Origin: Sabulicella rubraurantiaca
Lineage (GTDB): Bacteria; Pseudomonadota; Alphaproteobacteria; Acetobacterales; Acetobacteraceae
Direction of reading: 5' to 3'
Length of the DNA stretch: 64,000 nt
NCBI RefSeq assembly: GCF_017355885.1
Contig: NZ_JAFEUU010000008.1
Location: 1 to 64,000, forward strand
The first letter of the stretch is position 1; each line of letters opens with the position of its first letter. Below the pieces are notes generated by a model, which saw only the letters and a program-made list of their open reading frames with translations, was not told the DNA's origin and ran no database searches. Below, piece by piece: positions 55,161 to 63,379 of the stretch. The translations under genes were made by a program, and so were the position numbers.

Positions 55161-55177
55161 GGAAACTCATCGTTTCC
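55161..55177. promoter_or_regulatory. Candidate LysR binding site between wrbA and lysR
   Basis: GGAAAC-tcatc-GTTTCC is a perfect inverted repeat with a five-base spacer, 10 bp upstream of the lysR start and 100 bp from the wrbA start. Inverted repeats of this size in such an intergenic space are usual for LysR proteins, though the classic T-N11-A form is not obvious. Confidence 0.5.
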
Positions 55178-55187
55178 GGAACTGAAC

Positions 55188-56126
55188 ATGGCGCGCTTGC
55201 CAGACTTCGAAGCCTGGGCGGTGTTCGCCAAGGTGGCGGAAGCCGGTTCCTTTTCCCGCGCCGCGGCGGATCTCGGCGTGTCCAAGGCCACGGTCTCCAA
55301 GGCGGTCAGCCGCCTGGAGGCGCAGATCGGCGCCTCGCTTCTCAACCGCACCTCCCGCCGACAGGCCCTGACGGAACTGGGTCGCACCATGGCCGAGCGC
55401 GCCATGCGTCTTCTGGAAGACGCGGAGGCCGTCGAAGCGGAAGCAGGGACACAATCGGTGACGCCGCGCGGCCTCGTGCGGATCGCAGCACCCATGTCCT
55501 TCAGCGTCGACCATGTGGGCCCATTGATTCCGGAATTGCTCTCCGCGCACCCCCAGATTTCGATCGACCTTCATCTGAGCGACGAGCAGGTGGATCTGGT
55601 GGGCGGCGGGTATGACCTCGCTCTGCGCATCGCCGTGCTCACCGATTCCACCTTGCGGGCGCGACGCCTCTGCCAGATCCGGCGGCTGCTGGTGGGATCG
55701 CCCGCCTATTTCGAGCGGCATGGTCGCCCCGCCCATCCGCGCGATCTCGTCCGACACGCCTGTCTCGGTTACGCCTACCTGTCCACGCCCGACCGCTGGC
55801 GCTTCGTTCACCGGGAAACCGGCGAGATCGCCTCGGTGGCACCCACGGGCCCGATGCGCACCAACAATGGCGAGGTCCTGCGGCCGGCGCTGCGGGCCGG
55901 TGCCGGGGTGGCGGTGCAGCCCGAATTCCTGGTGGCGGAAGACCTTGCCGCCGGTCGTCTGGAAGCCCCTCTGCCCGATTGGTCGATGCCGCCTGTCGCG
56001 CTGAACATCGTCACCCCGCCCGGTGGGCGGCGGCCCGCGCGGGTCACCACTGTCATCGAGTTCCTGGTGCAACGCCTGTCTGCCGCGCCCTGGGCGATCT
56101 CGCCGCACGGGGAGGCCAGTCACTAA
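55188..56126 (+). CDS. LysR family transcriptional regulator
   Basis: 312 aa. FAKVAEAGSFSRAAADLGVS, then KATVSKAVSRLE, is the winged helix-turn-helix; the effector domain runs from about residue 90 (VRIAAPMSFSVDHVGPLIPE). A longer frame starts far upstream inside wrbA; ATG 55188 is chosen because the HTH follows by a normal distance. It is divergent from wrbA-SDR and likely controls them in response to quinones or aldehydes. It is not the parent of the LysR remnant at 13.5 kb, which is GcvA-like. Confidence 0.92.
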   Translation: MARLPDFEAWAVFAKVAEAGSFSRAAADLGVSKATVSKAVSRLEAQIGASLLNRTSRRQALTELGRTMAERAMRLLEDAEAVEAEAGTQSVTPRGLVRIAAPMSFSVDHVGPLIPELLSAHPQISIDLHLSDEQVDLVGGGYDLALRIAVLTDSTLRARRLCQIRRLLVGSPAYFERHGRPAHPRDLVRHACLGYAYLSTPDRWRFVHRETGEIASVAPTGPMRTNNGEVLRPALRAGAGVAVQPEFLVAEDLAAGRLEAPLPDWSMPPVALNIVTPPGGRRPARVTTVIEFLVQRLSAAPWAISPHGEASH

Positions 56127-56177
56127 TTCTCAAGTGCTCAGAAAGTCCATTGAGAGACGGGACTTTGAATGCAGGGG

Positions 56178-56797
56178 TCACTCAATCTTGATGCGGACGC
56201 TCTGGACCCCGTCCTTGACCGACACGTCCAGGACCTGAAGCCGCTCGGATATGGGATGACACTGATGCTGCCGTTGCGCTCCAGATAGGCGCGCCGGATT
56301 TTCGAGCGATCCGTGTGTTTGGCGTTGATCCGCAGGGCCTGATCGAGATCCGCCGAGGTAATCCTGGCCCGTCGCATTGCCTCTTCCTGCACCTCGCCAT
56401 CCTTGATCAGGAGCTGAGGCTCACCCTTGAAGATCGTCCCAATGCTCGTGTGGACGGCCAAGGAAGCGAGTACCCAGTGCAGCGCGACGAGAGCCGCAGC
56501 CGCCAGGACCGTGGGCAGGAACGGCGCCGACCCATTGATGGCTCGGCTGAGGATGGAGCCGAGCATGATGGCGACGATCACATCGAACGCCGTTGCCTGG
56601 CTGAGGAAGCGCTTGCTGGCGACCCGGATCAGCACCAGCGCGAGGCCGTAGATCAGGATGGCCCGGAGCGCCATCTGGCCGGAACTGACGTCCTTGATGT
56701 CGCGCTCCAGCCCGAGCAGCCAGTCGGCGGTCTCCTGGAGGGAAAGCACCAGGGGCCAGATCCAATCGGGCACGCGCCCTCCTTTCAGACGGACCAC
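56178..56797 (-). CDS. DUF421 (YetF-like) membrane protein, 3' end frameshifted
   Basis: About 206 codons before correction. Three helices (ALRAILIYGLALVLIRVASK; VIVAIMLGSILSRAINGS; TVLAAAALVALHWVLASLAV), then HTSIGTIFKGEPQLLIKDGE and LRINAKHTDRSKIRRAYLER, are DUF421/YetF features. As read, the frame after SVIP is PSGFRSW and continues to 56138; the family tail ERLQVLDVSVKDGVQSVRIK lies in the other frame and stops at 56178, after a base lost in the C run near 56254. Possibly still partly functional. Confidence 0.8.
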
Positions 56798-56878
56798 GGC
56801 CCAGGCTCGTTCTGTCCAGGAGACGGAGCCGCAGTGTCGGCCCCCAGGTCGAGTTGTGGGCCTGGGGCTGTCCTTCAG

Positions 56879-57868
56879 TCAGCCCGAATCATGGCCGGCC
56901 ATGTCGGGGAGGTCCAGGTGCCGTTCTTCTTCCTGGATCGGTTTCAGCTTGCTCTCGATGGCTGCGCGGCGCGGCTCCAGGAAGGGCGGAAGGACGAGCT
57001 TCTCGCCCAACGCTTCCACGGGCTCGTCCACGGCAAAGCCCGGGCCATCCGTGGCGACCTCGTAGAGAATGCCGTTCGGATCCCGCGCGTAGAGGCTGCG
57101 GAACCAGAACCGATTCACCGGGCCGCTGGACCGCACGCCCAGGCGCTCCACCCACTGGTGATAGCTCGCGTCGGGGATGCGGAAGGCGACATGGTGCACG
57201 CCACCGGCGCCCGGCAGGGCAGGGGGCAAGTCCGGGTCGGCCCGCACATGCAGCTCGGCGGCCAGGCCGCCTTCGCCCATCTCGTAGACCTGGACGGTCA
57301 CGCGAGGGGTGTCGGTCGCGACATAGGAGCGGCTCTGGTGCATTGCCATGACCCTGGTGAGGAATCGGTCCGTGGGCTCGAGGTCGCGCACGCTGATGGT
57401 GACCGGCCCCAGGCCCTGGATCTGGTGCGCCGCTGGCACCGGGCTGTCGGACCAGGGATGGAAGAAGAAAGCGCGATCATCCTCCACCAGGGTCAGGCGC
57501 TGACCTTCCGGGTCCTCGAAGTCGAGATGTCGTCGGCCGTCCAACTCGTAGACGGGACCGTGCGGCACGCGCTCGTTTTCGAAGCGGGCAGTCCAGTAGT
57601 GCATGGCGTTCGCGCCCGAGACGCGCAGCGCCGTGCGCACGATGGAGTTCGTGCCCCGATGTTCGGGCTCATCCTGCCAGTCGAAAAAGGTCAGGCCGGT
57701 GCCTGGGCTGCCGACGCCGTCGCCATAGAACAGGTGGTAGACGCTGGTGTCGTCCTGATTGACGGTCTTCTTGACCAGCCGCATCCCGAGCACGCGCGTG
57801 TAGAAGTCGTGATTGTTGCGTGCATCCGCCGTGATGGCGGTCAGGTGATGGATTCCATAGAGATGCAT
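56879..57868 (-). CDS. Ring-cleaving-dioxygenase-like VOC protein
   Basis: 329 aa from ATG 57868, with GGAGA eight bases upstream. GIHHLTAITADARNNHDFYT starts the first VOC module; GAGGVHHVAFRIPD and LYEVATDGP the second. The His and Glu ligands for a metal are in place, consistent with MhqO/LinE-like proteins that open quinol-type rings. Two short genes lie upstream on the same strand. A tail-only relic of such a gene is at 53444. Confidence 0.9.
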   Translation of the reverse strand: MHLYGIHHLTAITADARNNHDFYTRVLGMRLVKKTVNQDDTSVYHLFYGDGVGSPGTGLTFFDWQDEPEHRGTNSIVRTALRVSGANAMHYWTARFENERVPHGPVYELDGRRHLDFEDPEGQRLTLVEDDRAFFFHPWSDSPVPAAHQIQGLGPVTISVRDLEPTDRFLTRVMAMHQSRSYVATDTPRVTVQVYEMGEGGLAAELHVRADPDLPPALPGAGGVHHVAFRIPDASYHQWVERLGVRSSGPVNRFWFRSLYARDPNGILYEVATDGPGFAVDEPVEALGEKLVLPPFLEPRRAAIESKLKPIQEEERHLDLPDMAGHDSG

Positions 57869-57953
57869 GACGACGTCTCCTTCATTCTGGCCGTGTTGCG
57901 TGAAAGGCGTGCCATTGTCCGCAGGCAAGGGCACGCCTCGGATCAGCCCGGGG

Positions 57954-58163
57954 CTATTGGCCCAGTGCCTGGACCAGTTCGGGCTGCCACCACAGCAGCA
58001 CTCGGGCGATGAGCCAGGCCACCGCCAGCGCCCCGATCATCCAGATCGGCGCACGGTTGTCCGTGACGCGTGGATCCCAGGTGGGATCACCCGCCATCCA
58101 GGTCTGGCCGGTCCGCTCGTAATGCGCCCGTTGCAGAGGGGCGACCTCTCGGTGCGCGCTCAT
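57954..58163 (-). CDS. Small membrane protein (69 aa)
   Basis: A hydrophilic N-terminal half (REVAPLQRAHYERTGQTWMA) is followed by a C-terminal helix (APIWMIGALAVAWLIARVLL). Its ATG overlaps the upstream FPASDP stop (ATGA at 58160-58163), implying coupling. It lies 85 bp before the VOC gene on the same strand. Unknown function; a tail-anchored topology is inferred. Confidence 0.65.
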   Translation of the reverse strand: MSAHREVAPLQRAHYERTGQTWMAGDPTWDPRVTDNRAPIWMIGALAVAWLIARVLLWWQPELVQALGQ

Positions 58164-58363
58164 GCCGAGCCTCCTTCGTGACCGTTCTCAGCTTCCCCGT
58201 CACGCCTTGGACGTGACTGGGTGACGGAAATCGCGACCGGGTCGCTCGCGGGGAAAGTATCGGCCAGGGCGTCGTCCAGCCGGGCGTCCATCGCCGCGCG
58301 CTCGGACCAGGCAGAGCCATCATGCTCTGCCCAAACATGGGTCATCATGTGTAAGACCTCCAT
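58160..58363 (-). CDS. Small FPASDP-motif protein
   Basis: 67 aa. HVWAEHDGSAWSERAAMDAR, then LDDALADTFPASDPVAISV, a basic-acidic tail. The L/V-D-(E/D)-A-x(3)-(T/S)-FPASDP pattern is shared with the proteins at 34814 and 53159 but this one has no membrane helix. The stop overlaps the next gene. Such a motif recurs in small proteins of related bacteria, as far as I recall; its role is unknown. Confidence 0.65.
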   Translation of the reverse strand: MEVLHMMTHVWAEHDGSAWSERAAMDARLDDALADTFPASDPVAISVTQSRPRRDGEAENGHEGGSA

Positions 58364-58800
58364 GCAGAGGAGGGGCTGTCTCTCGAAGAGACGGGCGCCC
58401 CATCAAATCTCTCGTGGGCTGTCCCCGGGCCGTAGGGCCCGGGGCTAGACACCCGCGAGGAGAGTTCCCGCATGGCGCGGGTGTCGGCAAATAATTCCGC
58501 GCTTTTTAATCATGGCTTATATGTAAGAAATTGCCTGAGCGATTTCAACTGTATTTTCCGCTGAGGAGCGCTGATCCAGAGGTGCGTGGCAGGGCCCAAT
58601 GAAAAGCGCCTGTCGCGCGGAAATAACTTCTCGGCTGCTGGTATGCGCTCTGTTGATTCTTCGTCGATGACTTGGCGGGTGAACTTGTTCACCTCCTTCG
58701 GCGCCGGGGATCTGGTGGGTCCGACCGGAAAGCCTGTGGGGGAAACTGCTGCCCTTTCTCGGGCCTTGGAGCAGACACTGGGACCCGCGGGTAGGCACCG
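58364..58800. other. Divergent intergenic region with one strong hairpin
   Basis: About 440 bp between the FPASDP operon and the phospholipase D gene, with an AT-rich part (about 58490-58560) that may hold promoters. A hairpin at 58423-58444 is listed separately. No gene frame of note was found. Confidence 0.5.
58423..58444. terminator. Strong GC hairpin (terminator-like or leader structure)
   Basis: CCCCGGGCC-GTAG-GGCCCGGGG makes a nine-base-pair stem with a four-base loop. No U tract follows on either strand, so it may be a leader or pausing structure of the minus-strand operon (its start lies 60 bp away) rather than a rho-independent terminator. Confidence 0.4.
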
Positions 58801-60393
58801 GTGGCTGGATGGCTGTTCAGGATTTTGTGGGTGGGGACCGCGCTCCTGCTGGTGGCGATTGTCGGCCTTCGCCTGCTCTATCCGCTTCCGCCTCTGGAGC
58901 CTTGCCCAGCTTCCGCCGCGTTGACGGACACGGAGGATACGCCGCTCGGCCTTGGGGCAGGGCAAGCGACCGTCCGGCAGCCAGGACTGAGCGGCGTCCA
59001 TCTCCTGGATGACGGGCCCGCCGCCTTTGCGGCGCGCGTCCTGCTGGCGCGGTCAGCCACGCGCAGTCTCGACCTGCAATACTACATCTGGAGGGGCGAC
59101 CTCTCGGGCTCTCTGTTGCTCGACGAGATCCGCGCGGCGGCGGGCCGCGGTGTTCGCGTCCGCCTCCTGGTGGACGACAACGGCACATCCGGTCTGGACG
59201 GACCGCTCGCCGCGCTCGACGACCTTCCGAACGTCGAGGTCCGCCTGTTCAATCCCTTTGTCCTGCGCTGGCCGAAGTGGGTCGGTTATCTCACCGAATT
59301 CTCGCGGCTGAACCGGCGGATGCACAACAAGAGCTTCACTGCCGATAACCGGATCACGATCATCGGAGGGCGGAACATCGGCGACGAATATTTCGGCGCC
59401 CGCGACGAGGGCCTGTTTGTCGATCTGGACGCCCTCGCGGTCGGCCCGGTGGTCAGCGACGTCTCCGCCGATTTCGACCGCTACTGGAACAGCGCTTCCG
59501 CCTATCCGGCCTCGCGCGTCCTGCCCGCCGTCAGGCAGGAAGACCTCGCGCGGATCGTCAACGCGGCGGCCGTCGCTCGCAACACACCAGCCGCGCAGGC
59601 CTATCTCGCATCGGTCCAGACGCTGCCGATCATCGAGGAGGCACGTGAAGGGACGCTGCCCTGGACCTGGGCGGCGGTCAGGATGGTGAGCGACGACCCG
59701 GCCAAGGCGCTCGGACTGGTGCCACGCGAGAGCCTTCTATGGCCCACGCTCAGTCGGGCCATTGGGCAGCCGAGACGAAACCTCCGCCTCGTTTCCGGCT
59801 ATTTTGTGCCGACCGATGCAGGGGTCGAGATTTTCTCAGGCTTGGCCCGCGATGGGGTGGATGTTGCCATCCTGACGAATGCGCTGCGGGCGACGGATGT
59901 GCCCGTCGTTCACGCGGGCTATGCCTATCAGCGCGAACCGCTACTGCGTGCCGGCGTGCGGCTCTATGAACTCCACGGCATCGGCGGGGGGCCCGTTGTC
60001 GCCGAAGGATCGCGGGCCCTACTTGGAGAGGGCTCTGGACCACGCGGGTCACGTGTCGTGGGCGGATCGGCACTTCACGCCAAGACCTTCGCGGTCGATG
60101 GCGAGCGCCTTTTCGTCGGGTCTTTCAACTTCGACCCGCGTTCGATTCATCTGAACACGGAGCTGGGCTTCGTGATCGAAAGCCCGCCCCTGACGCAGGC
60201 TGTCGAGACCAGCTTCGCAGCGCGGGTCCCGGCCCAGACCTATGAGGTCCAGCTCGGGCCGGATGGAGGCATTCTCTGGATTGAGAGGCGCGGCGGCGAG
60301 GTCATCCGGTACGAGAGCGAGCCAGGGACGACCTTTCTGCGGCGGGCCGCAATCTGGCTGCTCTCGTTCCTGCCGATCGAATGGCTCCTGTGA
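58801..60393 (+). CDS. Phospholipase D family protein (cardiolipin synthase-like)
   Basis: 530 aa. An N-terminal membrane helix (ILWVGTALLLVAIVGLRLLY), then two PLD modules with HKD motifs HNKSFTADNR and HAKTFAVDGE, both with His, Lys and Asp in place. IIGGRNIGDEYF and VGSFNFDPRSIHLNTELGFV follow each. The GTG start at 58801 gives the helix at the right distance. It joins phospholipid head groups or cuts them, at the inner membrane. The role as a cardiolipin synthase is inferred. Confidence 0.9.
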   Translation: MAGWLFRILWVGTALLLVAIVGLRLLYPLPPLEPCPASAALTDTEDTPLGLGAGQATVRQPGLSGVHLLDDGPAAFAARVLLARSATRSLDLQYYIWRGDLSGSLLLDEIRAAAGRGVRVRLLVDDNGTSGLDGPLAALDDLPNVEVRLFNPFVLRWPKWVGYLTEFSRLNRRMHNKSFTADNRITIIGGRNIGDEYFGARDEGLFVDLDALAVGPVVSDVSADFDRYWNSASAYPASRVLPAVRQEDLARIVNAAAVARNTPAAQAYLASVQTLPIIEEAREGTLPWTWAAVRMVSDDPAKALGLVPRESLLWPTLSRAIGQPRRNLRLVSGYFVPTDAGVEIFSGLARDGVDVAILTNALRATDVPVVHAGYAYQREPLLRAGVRLYELHGIGGGPVVAEGSRALLGEGSGPRGSRVVGGSALHAKTFAVDGERLFVGSFNFDPRSIHLNTELGFVIESPPLTQAVETSFAARVPAQTYEVQLGPDGGILWIERRGGEVIRYESEPGTTFLRRAAIWLLSFLPIEWLL

Positions 60394-60417
60394 CGAATTG
60401 GCCTTCCCGCCTGACGT

Positions 60418-61680
60418 TCAGGCATTCGTCCCGGCACTCACAAGGACGGCGACTGCCTCGGCCGTGGCGGCCGAAAGCGTCCAGCCCAGGTGGCCGTGGC
60501 CGGTGTTGTAGAACACCCGCGGATTCCGGCCACGCATCACGCGCGGCATCATGTCGGGCATCATCGGCCGCAGCCCCGCCCAGGGCACCGCCTGGCGCGT
60601 GCTCATGCCGGGGAAGTGGGCACGACACCACGCGACGAGGGGAGCGATGCGCTCCGCCCGGATGTCGCGGTTGTAGCCGCTGAACTCCGCCGTTCCCGCC
60701 ACGCGGAAACGGCGCTGTCCCAGTCGGCTGGTCACGATCTTGGCCTTGTCGTCGAGCAGGCTGACCCAGGGTGCGGCCTCCTGGTCCGCCGCCTCCTCCA
60801 GGGGTACCGTGATCGAGTAGCCCTTCACGGGGTAGATGTTGATCCGGTCACCGAGCGCCTGGCCGAGCCGACGTGACATCACCCCGCCGCAGATCACCAG
60901 CTTGTCGAAATGATGCTTCTCGGTCGGGTGCGGGGTGCCGTCTGCCTTGGGCTCAACCGGCCGGCTGATGACCGTGGTGTCGTAAGTGTTCGCGGACGTC
61001 GAAAGCACCTCGGTGCAGAAGCGCATCCGAACCCCGAGGCGGGCGCAGGCCTGCGCCAGGCCATGGGTGAACTTATGGATGTCGCCCGTGAAGTCGCTCG
61101 GCGTGTAGAAGCCCGCGTAGATCTGGCCCTTCAGCGCGGGCTCGATGGAGCTGATCTCGGCGGGTGTCACCGCCCGCCTCTCCAGCCCGCCCTTCCGCAG
61201 TAGCTCGGTCACGCGGGAGGCCGCCTCGAAGTCTTGCTTCGTGTGATAGAAGTGCAGGATACCGCGGTTCTCCGCGTCGAAGTCGATCCCTTCCTCCTCG
61301 GCCATGCGACGGAGATGCGCCCGCGCCTCGATGGCAAGGCGGGCCGAGGTGACCGTGTTCTCCTCATAGCGCGGGATCGAGGCGACGAACTCAGCCATCC
61401 AGGAGAGCTTGTGCCACGAGGGGCGGGGGCTCACGAGCAAGGGTGCTCCGGGCGTGAGCATCCACTTCATGCCCTTCAGCACCGTGGCCCAGCTGTTCCA
61501 CACCTCGGCGTTGGACGCCGAAAGCTGGCCGCCATTGGCAAAAGAGGTCTCCATCGCCGCGTAGGGATGGCGGTCGAAGACGGTGACCGCATGGCCGCGG
61601 CGGGCGAGGTTGTACGCGGTGGTGATGCCGGTGACGCCAGCGCCGATGATGGCGACGGTCTGAGGACCCGAGCGAGGCAT
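60418..61680 (-). CDS. dadA: D-amino acid dehydrogenase (DadA-type), under glycine riboswitch
   Basis: 420 aa flavoprotein. VAIIGAGVTGITTAYNLARR is the FAD Rossmann motif, and ETSFANGGQLSASNAEVW and GHGHLGWTLSAATAEAV are DadA landmarks. It oxidises D-amino acids, and possibly glycine, to oxo acids at the membrane. Two ATGs (61686, 61680) are open; GGAGG lies eight bases before 61680, so that is preferred. A tandem glycine riboswitch lies just upstream, so expression follows glycine levels. This pairing with dadA, rather than gcvTHP, points to glycine as a substrate or signal. Confidence 0.93.
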   Translation of the reverse strand: MPRSGPQTVAIIGAGVTGITTAYNLARRGHAVTVFDRHPYAAMETSFANGGQLSASNAEVWNSWATVLKGMKWMLTPGAPLLVSPRPSWHKLSWMAEFVASIPRYEENTVTSARLAIEARAHLRRMAEEEGIDFDAENRGILHFYHTKQDFEAASRVTELLRKGGLERRAVTPAEISSIEPALKGQIYAGFYTPSDFTGDIHKFTHGLAQACARLGVRMRFCTEVLSTSANTYDTTVISRPVEPKADGTPHPTEKHHFDKLVICGGVMSRRLGQALGDRINIYPVKGYSITVPLEEAADQEAAPWVSLLDDKAKIVTSRLGQRRFRVAGTAEFSGYNRDIRAERIAPLVAWCRAHFPGMSTRQAVPWAGLRPMMPDMMPRVMRGRNPRVFYNTGHGHLGWTLSAATAEAVAVLVSAGTNA

Positions 61681-61692
61681 ATGCATTCTCCT

Positions 61693-61710
61693 CCCGCGCC
61701 TTCGCGCGGG
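61693..61710 (-). promoter_or_regulatory. Hairpin over the dadA ribosome site
   Basis: CCCGCGC-GAAG-GCGCGGG lies between the riboswitch and the ATG; its right arm ends directly in GGGAGGAG. Such a hairpin could hide the ribosome site and form the riboswitch's expression platform. Alternative pairing with aptamer 2 was not modelled. Confidence 0.5.
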
Positions 61711-61717
61711 TCGAATG

Positions 61718-61910
61718 CCCCCTCTGTCATTGGCCTGAGAGCATCACCGCTGCTCCATCGCGGGGCAGGGGCTTACACCGTCGGCGGGAGCGGCTGCTCC
61801 ACTTTTCAGAGTTCAAAATCGGCGCGGTGCTGAGCCTGAGAGTTTCCGGGGCGGTTGCTCCTTCGGCGCCGCAACGACCTTTCAGCCGCTGCGATCTCTC
61901 CCGCAGCGCC
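61718..61910 (-). promoter_or_regulatory. Tandem glycine riboswitch
   Basis: On the minus strand the first aptamer (about 61910-61833) has GCGGGAGAGATCGCAG, then GCGCCGAAGGAGCAA and AACTCTCAGGC. The second (about 61811-61718) has CTCTGAAAAGTGGAGCAG, then CGCCGACGGTGTAAGC and GCTCTCAGGCCAATGACAGA, ending in AGGGGGC. These are the conserved glycine aptamer elements in the right order with a short linker. It lies directly before dadA. In the family, glycine binding to both domains changes expression; the direction here (on or off) is not visible. Confidence 0.92.
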
Positions 61911-62089
61911 ATTTGACCAAGGCCGGAAGTTTATGTCAATTCTGTAATTTGTGGCTGGCTGTGTCCTCGCGGCCGCTGCCAATACAGATTTCGCGCGCAG
62001 GATTTTCGGCAGCAACAAATCGGACGATGCATGCTTCGTCCGAGGCCCGGCTGGGCGTGATTGGTCGCGCCCGCGAGTGAAGAGGCAGT

Positions 62090-62965
62090 TCAGCCGGGAG
62101 CCACGATGATCACAGTGCCCCAGGGATCGCACAGCATCCTCTCTCCGCTCTCAGCCTTGACGGTCATGCCTGCCGCCCGCGCGCGGGCCTCGACGGCGCT
62201 GCCGTCGGCGCCGTTTCGGATCATCAGTTCAACGGCGTCGAGGCCAGCCATACCTTCCATGCGTGGCCCGGCGCCTCCGCTGCGCCAGGTGTTGGCTGCA
62301 AGCTGGTGATGGTAGCCGCCTGCGCCGAAGAAGCTGGCTTGGGGAAAACGGCAGGTCACTTCGAAGCCAAGGAGGTCACCATAGAAGTGCTCGGCCTCCG
62401 CGATGTCGCCAACCTGCAGATGCACGTGGCCGATCGTGCTTTCCGTCGGCATGCCGGTCCAGGGGCCATCGGCTACGCGCATCAGTTCTTCGAGATCCAG
62501 CCTGTCGTTCGTCATCTCAACCTTTCTGCCGGTGCGGTGCCATGCCGACACTGGGCGGTCGGAGTAGATCTCGATCCCATTGCCCTCCGGGTCGGCGAGG
62601 TAGACTGCCTCGCTCACTCCATGATCGGCAGCGCCATCCAGGCCGATGTTCCGTTCTTTCGCGAAACGCAGCCATCTGCCGAGGCTGGTGCGGTCGGGCA
62701 GGATAAAGGCTGTGTGGAACAGGCCGGCCTGACGGCCTTCGAGCGCAGCGAAACGTGGATCGCCGATCAACTCCATGAGGGGCTGTGCGCCTGCGCCAAG
62801 GACGGCGCGTCGGTTTGATTGCTTCACCGGCACTAGGCCCAGAATGTCGCGGTAGAACTGGACGACCCCTGAAAGGTCGCGCACCCGTAGGCGGACGCGG
62901 CCGATCCGCATTGGCGCCGCGTTGAGGTCGAAGGAGGGGTCGAGATGTTGGTTTGAGCCGGACAT
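62090..62965 (-). CDS. VOC family protein (catechol-dioxygenase-like)
   Basis: 291 aa, two glyoxalase/dioxygenase modules. GRVRLRVRDLSGVVQFYRDI and DPEGNGIEIYSDRP are the first; GHVHLQVGDIAEAEHFYGDL, FFGAGGYHHQLAANTW and then GWGTV-like CDPWGTVIIVAPG the second. The pattern resembles CatE-type extradiol dioxygenases; metal ligands look present. GGGAGGAC lies just before the ATG. Substrate unknown. Confidence 0.85.
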   Translation of the reverse strand: MSGSNQHLDPSFDLNAAPMRIGRVRLRVRDLSGVVQFYRDILGLVPVKQSNRRAVLGAGAQPLMELIGDPRFAALEGRQAGLFHTAFILPDRTSLGRWLRFAKERNIGLDGAADHGVSEAVYLADPEGNGIEIYSDRPVSAWHRTGRKVEMTNDRLDLEELMRVADGPWTGMPTESTIGHVHLQVGDIAEAEHFYGDLLGFEVTCRFPQASFFGAGGYHHQLAANTWRSGGAGPRMEGMAGLDAVELMIRNGADGSAVEARARAAGMTVKAESGERMLCDPWGTVIIVAPG

Positions 62966-63379
62966 GAGGTCCTCCCGGCCCGAAACGTCTCAGAAAAGGT
63001 GAAGGATGCGTGGCGTGGCCAGGGAGGCTGCCCAGGCTGTCGCGCGCAGGGCTGGCGGGTCAGGGGCGAATGCCTGCTCCGGCAGCCGCGTCGCGGCTGC
63101 GGAGTGTCTGGGCCGGCGACCGAGCCCGCTGACACCCGTGGACTGGCCGCCTGGGCCGGGTCACCTGCGCCGTGCTTTCTGCAATTTTGACGGAGTGATG
63201 GGCTCGGCTGCAGCCGGCGCTTCCGGAAGAATGCAGCATCATTGCACTCATCGTGCATTGAATTTCGTTGGACCTTTTTCGGGCGGCAGCCTCATTCTCT
63301 TGACGGTATCTCCGGTTCGGGTGGCGCCCGAGTTCTCGCGCGACCACTGGTCTTTTCGTCAGGCGATGAGGAGGAGGTC
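62966..63379. other. Intergenic stretch, no gene seen
   Basis: About 410 bp between the divergent VOC and CBS-BON genes. Frames on both strands have no family motifs or ribosome site. AT-rich stretches near 63235-63300 may include promoters, but no clear boxes were found. Confidence 0.5.

Noticed and set aside
58423-58444. Rho-independent terminator with certainty
   Set aside because: The stem is strong but no U tract follows on either strand, so a firm terminator call is not supported.
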